A stretch of DNA of 7,556 nucleotides from Cyanobacteria bacterium OH_SFB_17 (lineage in GTDB: Bacteria; Cyanobacteriota; Vampirovibrionia; Gastranaerophilales; Gastranaerophilaceae). Made by a program: the position numbers and the translations under genes. The DNA lies in contig JAEWYI010000032.1 of assembly GCA_023395735.1 (NCBI GenBank), positions 1 through 7,556 on the forward strand. The letters run 5' to 3'. A model generated the notes under the pieces. The model made no database searches, was not told the origin of the DNA, and saw only the letters and a program-made list of their open reading frames with translations. Positions within the stretch are counted from its first letter, which is position 1. Each line of letters begins with the position of its first letter. Shown here in pieces: positions 1 to 5,080 of this stretch.

Positions 1-120
1 TGAATCAAAATTATTAATTCCGTTTGAATATTCTGCCATCGTTGATGCATTTGCGTAATTTCTAGCTAGCATTCCATTCATATACGGACTTGCTATTGAA
101 CTCATGTTGTAACCTAACAT
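1..120 (-). CDS. Unrecognised protein, N-terminal 40 residues only (cut by window edge)
   Basis: An open frame on the minus strand starts at an ATG (118-120) and runs off the left edge without a stop. A perfect GGAGG Shine-Dalgarno (128-132) lies 7 nt before the ATG, which makes this a real start even though only 40 codons are visible. The peptide begins MLGYNMSSIASPYMNGML and is rich in Met (5), Asn (7), Ser and Ala. It has no signal peptide, membrane span or motif I recognise. The gene is divergent from the TPR gene and shares its intergenic region. A TATAAT on the minus strand (135-140) lies just upstream of the ribosome site; if used as a -10 it would give a very short leader, so the true promoter may be farther away. 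Function unknown. Confidence 0.75.
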   Translation of the reverse strand, partial: MLGYNMSSIASPYMNGMLARNYANASTMAEYSNGINNFDS

Positions 121-201
121 AACCAAACCTCCAAATTATAAACCTTCCATACCTTAATAAAAACATTTTAGATTTTAATATTGCCTTTTTAATCTGTTTT
201 G

Positions 202-220
202 TGTTAACAAATGTTAACAA
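202..220. promoter_or_regulatory. Paired palindromic octamers, candidate operator in the divergent region
   Basis: TGTTAACA is its own reverse complement and occurs at 202-209 and 212-219, within a 9-bp direct repeat TGTTAACAA. The centres are 10 bp apart, about one helical turn, so a dimeric regulator could bind both on one DNA face. The pair lies between two divergent genes and directly abuts the possible -35 box at 221-226. That it is a regulator site is inference; no regulator gene is in the window. Confidence 0.45.
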
Positions 221-250
221 TTAAGTAAAAAAATAGAAAGTCTATATATA
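221..250 (+). promoter_or_regulatory. Possible promoter toward the TPR gene
   Basis: A TTAAGT element (221-226) is followed after 16 to 18 bp by overlapping TATATA boxes (243-250). A transcript from here would begin near 256, at the foot of the hairpin at 257-296. The -35 match is weak and AT-rich DNA produces such boxes by chance, so the call is tentative. Confidence 0.35.
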
Positions 251-256
251 AAGGAA

Positions 257-296
257 TCCTTGCCAACAAGCGTTTTAAGCTTATTTTTGGCAAGGA
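257..296 (+). other. Leader hairpin, 10-bp perfect stem with 20-nt loop
   Basis: TCCTTGCCAA (257-266) is exactly complementary to TTGGCAAGGA (287-296). No T-tract follows, so it is not a simple intrinsic terminator. If transcription starts near 256 the RNA would begin with this stem, as expected for a 5'-stabilising or regulatory structure. The string ATTTTTGGCAA, which contains the 3' arm core, recurs at 353-363 followed by eight T's, so an alternative pairing of 260-266 with 357-363 is possible. A DNA-binding inverted repeat is another reading. Confidence 0.4.
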
Positions 297-408
297 CCAA
301 TCAGTAAAAGAGACATCAATAGTATGGTGACACATGTTTTTTTAGAAATCAAATTTTTGGCAATTTTTTTTATAATAAACAAAAAAACTGGCTATTTAAG
401 TGTTCAAC

Positions 409-437
409 TGGACTATGCAAATTATTTAATCTATAAT
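409..437 (+). promoter_or_regulatory. Candidate promoter placing the transcript start at the TPR ATG
   Basis: A consensus TATAAT (432-437) is preceded after 17 bp by TGGACT (409-414, 4 of 6 matches to TTGACA). The usual 6 to 7 nt from -10 to the first transcribed base would put that base at about 444, the A of the TPR gene's ATG. This would make the mRNA leaderless and agrees with the absence of any Shine-Dalgarno there. Confidence 0.4.
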
Positions 438-443
438 ATTGGT

Positions 444-1103
444 ATGAAAAAATTATTATTAACGGCAACAGCAATCATATTATGCGTAAACTCAGCAAGT
501 GCTCAGGGGTTTAATTTAAACTCCATCAAAGGCGTTTTTTCTAAACCGGCTCCAACCCAAGAAAAAAAACAAGCTAATGATGATTCTATGTCTGCAAGCG
601 AACAGGCAACATTTTTTTATAGCGACAATAATATTAAAAACGCGCTTGAAATTCTTTTAGCAAAAAAAGAATCTGACAGAACACCACAGGACTTGGTTCT
701 TATCGGAAACATTCTTCTCGATCAGAATAGAAAATCTGATGCGATATTTATGTATCAAAGAACCATTTCAACTGATCCAAAATTTTATAAAGCTTATTAC
801 AATCTTGCAAACATCTATTTAGAAGATGAAAAACCATTTTTGGCTATAGAAAATTATAAGAAAGTAACGAAGTTAAAACCTGATTTTGCATACGCATACT
901 ACAATATGGGCTGCGCTTATCTAAAAGCAGGAAACTTAAACAAAGCAAAAACATCTTTTATCCAGGCTATTGAATACAAAAATACAGAACCCAATTTTCA
1001 TTTCAACCTTGCATACACATACAAAATGCTTAACAAAACAAAATTGGCAAAACAATATTTGGACAATTACAACAAATTGATGGATGCCTCAGTTAATCAA
1101 TAA
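444..1103 (+). CDS. Exported tetratricopeptide-repeat (TPR) protein
   Basis: The 219-residue product starts with a classical signal peptide: MKK, a hydrophobic stretch 4-15, then NSASA before QG, so cleavage is expected after residue 20. A polar linker (about 21-55) leads into an all-helical repeat region. Four TPR-like units can be placed at about 81-112, 115-146, 149-180 and 183-214, with hallmark patterns such as AYYNLANIYL (117-126), LAIENYKKVTKLKPD (133-147) and AYYNMGCAYLKAGN (151-164). TPR domains are protein-protein scaffolds, so this is probably a periplasmic or surface adaptor; no partner is evident. The frame stays open back to an ATG at 324, but the start at 444 is preferred because the signal peptide begins there and the 40 extra residues look like translated leader. 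No Shine-Dalgarno precedes 444, unlike its neighbours. The 3' end overlaps rqcP by 11 bp, tail to tail. Confidence 0.85.
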   Translation: MKKLLLTATAIILCVNSASAQGFNLNSIKGVFSKPAPTQEKKQANDDSMSASEQATFFYSDNNIKNALEILLAKKESDRTPQDLVLIGNILLDQNRKSDAIFMYQRTISTDPKFYKAYYNLANIYLEDEKPFLAIENYKKVTKLKPDFAYAYYNMGCAYLKAGNLNKAKTSFIQAIEYKNTEPNFHFNLAYTYKMLNKTKLAKQYLDNYNKLMDASVNQ

Positions 1104-1338
1104 TTTCATAAAGGGTCGATGATTCTTGTACGCTGACGTTTCCTGTGGGCACAACCAAAATTTTGGCTTTTATAGGTCTTTGTGCGCTGTCAATTTGGAT
1201 TATATCCCCAACCTTAAGTTGCTTTGAAGGTTTGGCAACAGTTCCGTTGACAAGAATTCTGCCCTTGTCCGAAACCTCATTTGCAACAGTTCTTCTTTTT
1301 ATTAATCTTGATACTTTTAAAAATTTATCTAATCTCAT
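1093..1338 (-). CDS. rqcP: S4-domain RNA-binding protein, RqcP (YabO) type
   Basis: The 81-residue protein is a minimal S4 domain occupying about residues 1-60. It opens MRLDKFLKVSRLIKRRTVAN and continues with the DKGRILVNG turn (24-32) and KPSKQLKVGDII (36-47), which closely parallels Bacillus subtilis YabO/RqcP (86 aa) from memory. RqcP acts in ribosome-associated quality control: it binds obstructed 50S subunits carrying peptidyl-tRNA and helps RqcH add C-terminal alanine tails. The related HslR/Hsp15 family is the main alternative, but the length and opening residues favour RqcP. The ATG at 1336-1338 follows GAGGA (1343-1347 on the plus strand). A possible extended -10, TGGTAAAAT, lies about 15 nt upstream of the ATG. 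The gene stands alone, convergent with the TPR gene and divergent from the CorC-like gene. rqcH is not in the window. Confidence 0.88.
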   Translation of the reverse strand: MRLDKFLKVSRLIKRRTVANEVSDKGRILVNGTVAKPSKQLKVGDIIQIDSAQRPIKAKILVVPTGNVSVQESSTLYEIID

Positions 1339-1390
1339 AGAATCCTCAATAAAATTTTACCACAAAAACCTCAATGATTGGTGTTATTTC

Positions 1391-1427
1391 TTGCTATAGT
1401 TGCATTTTTTTGTTTATAATATATAAT
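1391..1427 (+). promoter_or_regulatory. Promoter of the CorC-like gene
   Basis: TTGCTA (1391-1396) is followed after 18 bp by a consensus TATAAT (1415-1420). A second TATAAT (1422-1427) lies 16 bp after TTGCAT (1400-1405), so two overlapping promoters are possible. Either would give a leader of about 25 to 35 nt that includes AAGGA (1450-1454). Confidence 0.6.
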
Positions 1428-1460
1428 TAAATTGACAATGTTAAAGTTTAAGGATAATTA

Positions 1461-2822
1461 ATGGACGAGATTGGCAGTATAATTTTCAATTTGTTTGTAA
1501 TCGGTATATTACTACTTTCAAACGGATTTTTTGTTGCGGCCGAATTTTCAATGGTTAGTGTTAGAAAAACAAGAATAGCACAACTTACAAACGAAGGAAA
1601 CTTTAGCGCAAAAGTAGCTCTTGAAGCTCTTAAAGATTTAGATAAATTTGTTGCAGCTGTACAGCTTGGGGTCACAATATCAAGCATCGGACTTGGTTGG
1701 GTAGGCGAAGCCACTCTTGCAAAAATGATTTTGCCTATATTTAACTTTTTGCCTGACAACCTTCAAGTTTTCTCTGCTCACTCAATTTCAGTTGCCATAT
1801 CATTTGTTTTGATTACCGTAATGCACGTTGTTATCGGCGAATTGATGCCAAAATCAATTGCACTGCAATATCCTGAAAAGACATCACTTTTGATAGCTCT
1901 TCCAATGAAATTAATTACAAAAACGTTCAACCCTTTCATTTTCATTTTAAACGGACTTGGTAATTCATTGCTCAGATTATTAAAAATTCCGACAGCCAAC
2001 ACATCCCACTTGGCTCACTCAATTGAAGAATTAAATATGCTTATCAACGCAAGTTATAAAGAAGGCGTTTTAAACGAAACTGAAAAAGACCTTCTTCACA
2101 ACGTATTCAAATTTTCTGACCTGAGTGCCAAACAAGTTATGGTTCCTAGAACCGATATGGCATGCATACCTTCAGACATTTCTTTTGATGAACTGAACGC
2201 ACTTGCAGCCGAAAACCAATACACCAGATACCCGGTTTTTGAGGAAAATTTGGATCACATTTCAGGCATCATCCACGTAAAAGATTTATATGCTCTTTTG
2301 TTGAAAAAAGAAAATTTTGAACTGGAAAAAGTTTTAAGACCTGTTTTTCTTGTTCCTGAAACAATCACTATGGACAACCTCGTTAGAGAATTTCAAAAAC
2401 GTCAAAGCCAACTCGCTATTGTCATAGACGAATTTGGCGGAACGTCGGGATTGATTACTCTTGAAGATGTTCTTGAAGAAATTTTTGGCGAAGTGCAAGA
2501 TGAATTTGACAAAGATGAAGAAGCGGATATCAAACAAATTGATGAGAACACTTTCCTTGCTAATGCAATGATGAGACTCGATGAAATATATGAATTTTTT
2601 AACGTAGAAATTGAAGATGAAGACGTTGACACAATAGGTGGACTCGTTCCGAAGATATTAGGTAGAATTGCTCAACTTGAAGATACAGTAGAAATCCAAG
2701 GGCTAAAATTTATAGTAAAAGAAATCGACGGAGCCAGAATTACTAAATTATTAATTATAAAGCAAGTTGAAATCAATGAAACCTCAGAAAACGAAACTGA
2801 AAAAGAAGAATTTAATTCTTAA
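1461..2822 (+). CDS. CNNM/CorC-family membrane protein (DUF21 + CBS pair + CorC_HlyC)
   Basis: This 453-residue protein has the full architecture of the family often named hemolysin C or TlyC-like, now linked to Mg2+ and other divalent-cation transport. Residues 1 to about 175 form the CNNM/DUF21 membrane domain, with the signature NGFFVAAEFSMVSVRKTR (21-38), AVQLGVTISSIGLGWVGE (66-83) and HVVIGELMPKSIALQYPE (122-139). Spans lie near 5-27, 105-127 and 143-172, plus a short hydrophobic segment around 68-80. Two CBS motifs follow: MVPRTDM (227-233) through IIHVKDLYAL, and VLRPVFLVPE (291-300) through FGGTSGLITLEDVLEEIFGEV (within 325-345). Residues 355-432 form the C-terminal CorC_HlyC domain, with VDTIGGLVP (389-397). 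A Glu/Asn-rich tail ends the protein. The CBS pair suggests nucleotide sensing, known for the family but not shown here. The start is set by AAGGA 6 nt before the ATG. The gene is monocistronic and ends at a bidirectional terminator. Confidence 0.93.
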   Translation: MDEIGSIIFNLFVIGILLLSNGFFVAAEFSMVSVRKTRIAQLTNEGNFSAKVALEALKDLDKFVAAVQLGVTISSIGLGWVGEATLAKMILPIFNFLPDNLQVFSAHSISVAISFVLITVMHVVIGELMPKSIALQYPEKTSLLIALPMKLITKTFNPFIFILNGLGNSLLRLLKIPTANTSHLAHSIEELNMLINASYKEGVLNETEKDLLHNVFKFSDLSAKQVMVPRTDMACIPSDISFDELNALAAENQYTRYPVFEENLDHISGIIHVKDLYALLLKKENFELEKVLRPVFLVPETITMDNLVREFQKRQSQLAIVIDEFGGTSGLITLEDVLEEIFGEVQDEFDKDEEADIKQIDENTFLANAMMRLDEIYEFFNVEIEDEDVDTIGGLVPKILGRIAQLEDTVEIQGLKFIVKEIDGARITKLLIIKQVEINETSENETEKEEFNS

Positions 2823-2844
2823 TTTTATATAATGTCAAAAAATA

Positions 2845-2878
2845 AGAGTCGCGTTTTGAAAATTCAAAACGCGACTCT
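2845..2878. terminator. Bidirectional intrinsic terminator
   Basis: AGAGTCGCGTTTTGA (2845-2859) and its exact complement (2864-2878) form a 15-bp stem around a 4-nt loop. It lies between two convergent genes ending at 2822 and 2892. The plus side continues ATTTAATATTTAATT and the other side is an A-rich run that reads as U-rich on the minus transcript, so it can end both genes. Confidence 0.85.
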
Positions 2879-2891
2879 ATTTAATATTTAA

Positions 2892-3227
2892 TTATTCTTC
2901 TTTTGTCATATCTGAAATAAATTTGTGCCAACCTTCATCCAATTTTTGAATAAATTCATGTGCATCAATAACCTCATCAGCACTTATTGGAGGAGGACCA
3001 TCCTGCACTTGCAAAGCTTCATCATCATCTTTATAATTTTTCAGTTCAAAATCAGAAAGTCCTAAAAAGGCAACCCCAAAACTTTTTCCGCAGTTTTGAC
3101 AAGCCAATCTAAAGACAATCAAATCATCTTCGTCTCTCATTATTGTGACTGATTTTTCATCAAAATCAGCTCTACAAGCCGAACAACACATCTCTTTAAA
3201 AAGCGTAGCTATTTTTCGTTTTTTCAT
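2892..3227 (-). CDS. Small zinc-ribbon protein of unknown function
   Basis: The 111-residue acidic protein has two CxxC knuckles, C15-S-A-C18 and C43-Q-N-C46, about 25 residues apart, consistent with one four-cysteine zinc ribbon (C14 is an extra cysteine). Between them, SVTIMRDEDDLIVFRLACQNC is the expected beta hairpin. After a charged linker and GPPP (77-80), a C-terminal helix carries ISADEVIDAHEFIQKLDEGW (81-100). The combination of an N-terminal zinc ribbon with a DEVIDxHEF-type helix resembles small uncharacterised proteins I recall from several bacterial phyla; I know of no function. Nucleic-acid binding or a role in assembly would be guesses. The ATG (3225-3227) follows GAGGT (3232-3236 on the plus strand). 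A possible extended -10, TGTTAAAAT, lies just upstream. It is convergent with the CorC-like gene and shares its terminator. Confidence 0.85.
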   Translation of the reverse strand: MKKRKIATLFKEMCCSACRADFDEKSVTIMRDEDDLIVFRLACQNCGKSFGVAFLGLSDFELKNYKDDDEALQVQDGPPPISADEVIDAHEFIQKLDEGWHKFISDMTKEE

Positions 3228-3321
3228 ACTAACCTCAACTTAATTTTAACACAAAACACCAACTATGATTTTGAATATCCCCCAATTAGACTGTTATTAT
3301 TCTTTAAAAATGTGGCATATA

Positions 3322-3327
3322 TATAAT
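3322..3327 (+). promoter_or_regulatory. -10 box for the microprotein gene
   Basis: A consensus TATAAT sits 21 nt before the ATG at 3349, with AGGAG at 3337-3341 between them. No good -35 is visible at normal spacing (TTATTC at 3297-3302 is 19 bp away). The run of alternating T and A around it makes chance matches likely. Confidence 0.45.
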
Positions 3328-3348
3328 ATAGAGAACAGGAGTTTAATC

Positions 3349-3444
3349 ATGGAAGCATTCAACTTAGTCTTATTTGGTTTCATCGTTTATGCGGCACTTA
3401 TCGTTATTCCTAGCATTTGGGATGAACTCATTACTCACCACTAA
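3349..3444 (+). CDS. Single-span membrane microprotein, 31 aa, unrecognised
   Basis: This short frame has a strong ribosome site, AGGAG (3337-3341), 7 nt before its ATG, and a TATAAT 10 bp farther upstream. The 31 residues begin MEAFN, followed by one hydrophobic span of about 18 residues (6-23, LVLFGFIVYAALIVIPSI), and end in the acidic and His-containing tail WDELITHH before TAA. Such proteins are typically small subunits of membrane complexes, regulators of membrane enzymes or type I toxins. It does not match any that I recall with confidence (CydX, KdpF, TisB, photosystem or cytochrome b6f small subunits). It is followed by 122 nt without a clear terminator and then rsmH, which has its own promoter, so co-transcription is possible but not required. 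The ribosome site and codon-complete frame are what support it; function is unknown. Confidence 0.65.
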   Translation: MEAFNLVLFGFIVYAALIVIPSIWDELITHH

Positions 3445-3531
3445 CAGTCTGAATTTTTGGAGCTCTTCTAAATAATAGGACGTGTAGGTGTATTTTTTGT
3501 TCCAACTAATCGAGAATGGAAGCTTTGTGCA

Positions 3532-3540
3532 TGCTATAAT
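3532..3540 (+). promoter_or_regulatory. Extended -10 promoter of rsmH
   Basis: TGCTATAAT (3532-3540) is a perfect extended -10 element (TGn plus TATAAT), a form that can work without a good -35; none is visible. Transcription would start near 3547, leaving a leader of about 20 nt containing GGAG (3558-3561). Confidence 0.65.
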
Positions 3541-3566
3541 TTTTAGCGTACACTATTGGAGCTAAA

Positions 3567-4499
3567 ATGAGCGATTTTAAACACTACACAGTTATGAAAA
3601 ACGAAGCTGTCGATGCACTTGACTGCAAAGACGGACTTATATATATTGATGCAACGCTGGGCGGAGGAGGTCACAGTGAACTCATACTTAAAAGAATTCA
3701 ACCTCATGGTCAATTGATTTCCTTTGACGTAGACGATGATGCCATAAACGCTGCAACTGAGAGATTAAAAGATTACAATAATTTAACAATTGTTAAGCAA
3801 TCTTACGCTAATATTAAGAAAGTTTTACAAGATTTACAAATAGAAAAGATTACAGGCGGAATACTCTTTGATTTAGGCGCTTCTTACCACCAATTAACGA
3901 AAGCAGAGCGCGGCTTCTCGTTTTCCAAAAACGCACCATTAGACATGAGATTCAACAAAGATGCATCATTCAGCGCTTTTGATGTCGTCAATCGCTATAG
4001 CGAAGCGGATTTGGTACGAATTTTTAGTGAATACGGCGAAGAACGCTTCTCCAAAAGGATTGCAAAAAAAATAATCGAACAAAGAAGGCTCAAAAGCATT
4101 GAAACTACTGAGGAATTGGCAAATTTAATCACAAATTGTACACCACACGTAAAATCCACCATACACCCTGCAACCAGAGTATTTCAAGCCATTCGTATAG
4201 AGGTTAACAAAGAGTTAATAAATGTAAAAAAAACCCTTGAAGACATATTGGATTTATTGGATAAAGGTGCTATAATAAGCGTAATAAGTTTTCACTCTTT
4301 AGAAGACAGGATAGTTAAAAATTTCTTTAAATACCACGCTCAAAAATGCAGGTGTGAAAAACATCAGATGATTTGTAATTGTCCTCCTCCTAAATTGGAA
4401 GTCTTAACCAAAAAACCACTTTTGGCAAGTGTAGAAGAAGTTAAACAAAATCCGCCTTCCAGAAGTGCAAAACTAAGAATAGCAAAAAAGTTGTACTAG
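3567..4499 (+). CDS. rsmH: 16S rRNA (cytosine-1402-N4)-methyltransferase RsmH (MraW)
   Basis: The product methylates N4 of C1402 in the decoding centre of 16S rRNA using S-adenosylmethionine. At 310 residues it has normal family length. Visible motifs are HYTVMKNEAVDAL (6-18), the SAM-binding loop DATLGGGGHSE (28-38), FDVDDDA (53-59), GGILFDLGAS (97-106), ERGFSF (114-119), GEERFSKRIAKKI (157-169), HPATRVFQAIRIEVNKEL (200-217), VISFHSLEDRIVKNFF (239-254), the Cys cluster CRC...CNCPPP (261-275) and the terminal SRSAKLRIAKK (298-308). One departure is SYHQLT (106-111) where the family usually has SSPQLD. The start follows GGAG by 5 nt. The gene leads a two-gene unit with the FtsL-like gene 24 bp downstream, a fragment of the dcw cluster; mraZ is absent upstream. 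Confidence 0.97.
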   Translation: MSDFKHYTVMKNEAVDALDCKDGLIYIDATLGGGGHSELILKRIQPHGQLISFDVDDDAINAATERLKDYNNLTIVKQSYANIKKVLQDLQIEKITGGILFDLGASYHQLTKAERGFSFSKNAPLDMRFNKDASFSAFDVVNRYSEADLVRIFSEYGEERFSKRIAKKIIEQRRLKSIETTEELANLITNCTPHVKSTIHPATRVFQAIRIEVNKELINVKKTLEDILDLLDKGAIISVISFHSLEDRIVKNFFKYHAQKCRCEKHQMICNCPPPKLEVLTKKPLLASVEEVKQNPPSRSAKLRIAKKLY

Positions 4500-4523
4500 G
4501 AAAACGTTTTAGGGAGTTAGAAA

Positions 4524-4985
4524 TTGGTTCATAATCAGCTACAGATTGGTAATTACGCATATTCGCTAAATTATCAGGACAAATATCAAACAAATCCTCA
4601 AGAGTCAAATCCGATAATTGAAGGCTACTTTCCAAAGGAGAATACAGTAAGAGAAATGGCAATCAGAAAAATAAATTCAACGCTAACTGGTTTATTAATA
4701 ATATCTCTCTTTGCAACAGCAATAAGCTACTATTTTGCAACTGCCAATGAAATTGTCTTGAACAACCTAAGCAGACAAACTGTGGTGCTTAACGATGAGA
4801 ATGCCGATTTACAAAATAAACTGGATAAACTAAAATCTTTTAACAACGTCGATATGACAATGCAAAGAAACAATATTCTTCAAAAGGCTCAACAAGTTCT
4901 TGAAGTGCCTGCCATATCTTCAAATACAATCTCAGACAAAACCCTACACCCTGAAAAACCTTTTTCTTGGGCGATTGGATATTAA
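4524..4985 (+). CDS. ftsL: FtsL-like bitopic cell-division protein, TTG start
   Basis: The 153-residue product has FtsL topology: a polar cytoplasmic N-terminus (1 to about 50, rich in Tyr, Asn and Gln), one membrane span (about 53-74), then an extracytoplasmic coiled coil (about 76-105, with L79, L82, L89, L96, L100 and L103). NILQKAQQVLEVP (117-129) resembles the segment ending in a LGM-like motif that closes FtsL/FtsB domains. FtsL joins FtsB and DivIC-type partners to activate septal peptidoglycan synthesis. Sequence in this family is poorly conserved, so the assignment rests on topology and on its place directly after rsmH, the usual ftsL position. The start is TTG at 4524, supported by AGGGAG (4511-4516) at 7-nt spacing. 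An ATG at residue 45 would give a more typical length but lacks a ribosome site. ftsI does not follow; a terminator does. Confidence 0.75.
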   Translation: MVHNQLQIGNYAYSLNYQDKYQTNPQESNPIIEGYFPKENTVREMAIRKINSTLTGLLIISLFATAISYYFATANEIVLNNLSRQTVVLNDENADLQNKLDKLKSFNNVDMTMQRNNILQKAQQVLEVPAISSNTISDKTLHPEKPFSWAIGY

Positions 4986-5024
4986 CCTGAAATGATTTAA
5001 ACATTTATTTGATTAATGAATTTT

Positions 5025-5061
5025 AAAAAAGCTCTGTTTGCTAAGCAAACAGAGCTTTTTT
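5025..5061. terminator. Strong bidirectional intrinsic terminator
   Basis: GCTCTGTTTGC (5031-5041) pairs with GCAAACAGAGC (5045-5055) around a TAA loop. The stem is flanked by six A's (5025-5030) and six T's (5056-5061), so it is a textbook terminator read from either strand. It separates the convergent FtsL-like gene (ends 4985) and ricT (ends 5081). Confidence 0.93.
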
Positions 5062-5080
5062 ATCTATATAATTTCAAAGG

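Noticed and set aside
324..443. N-terminal extension of the TPR protein from an ATG at 324
   Set aside because: It has no good ribosome site, and a standard signal peptide begins at the internal ATG at 444, preceded by a TATAAT. The 40 extra residues look like translated leader.
1145..1399. Plus-strand open frame of 84 codons
   Set aside because: It is antisense to the recognisable rqcP gene, has no ribosome site and no family resemblance.
1448..2632. Minus-strand open frames opposite the CorC-like gene
   Set aside because: All lie opposite a gene with complete family motifs and are shadows of its codon pattern.
3349..3444. Microprotein as a photosystem or cytochrome small subunit (PsbZ, PetM, CydX type)
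   Set aside because: The resemblance is limited to a short hydrophobic span with a following Pro and Trp, which is not enough to name a family.
3445..3566. Terminator or antisense RNA promoter between the microprotein and rsmH
   Set aside because: A T-rich run at 3491-3498 has no hairpin before it, and the minus-strand TATTAT at 3472-3477 has no -35 at a normal distance.
4441..4662. Minus-strand open frame of 73 codons across the rsmH-ftsL junction
   Set aside because: It is antisense to the end of rsmH and start of the FtsL-like gene, with no ribosome site or known motif.
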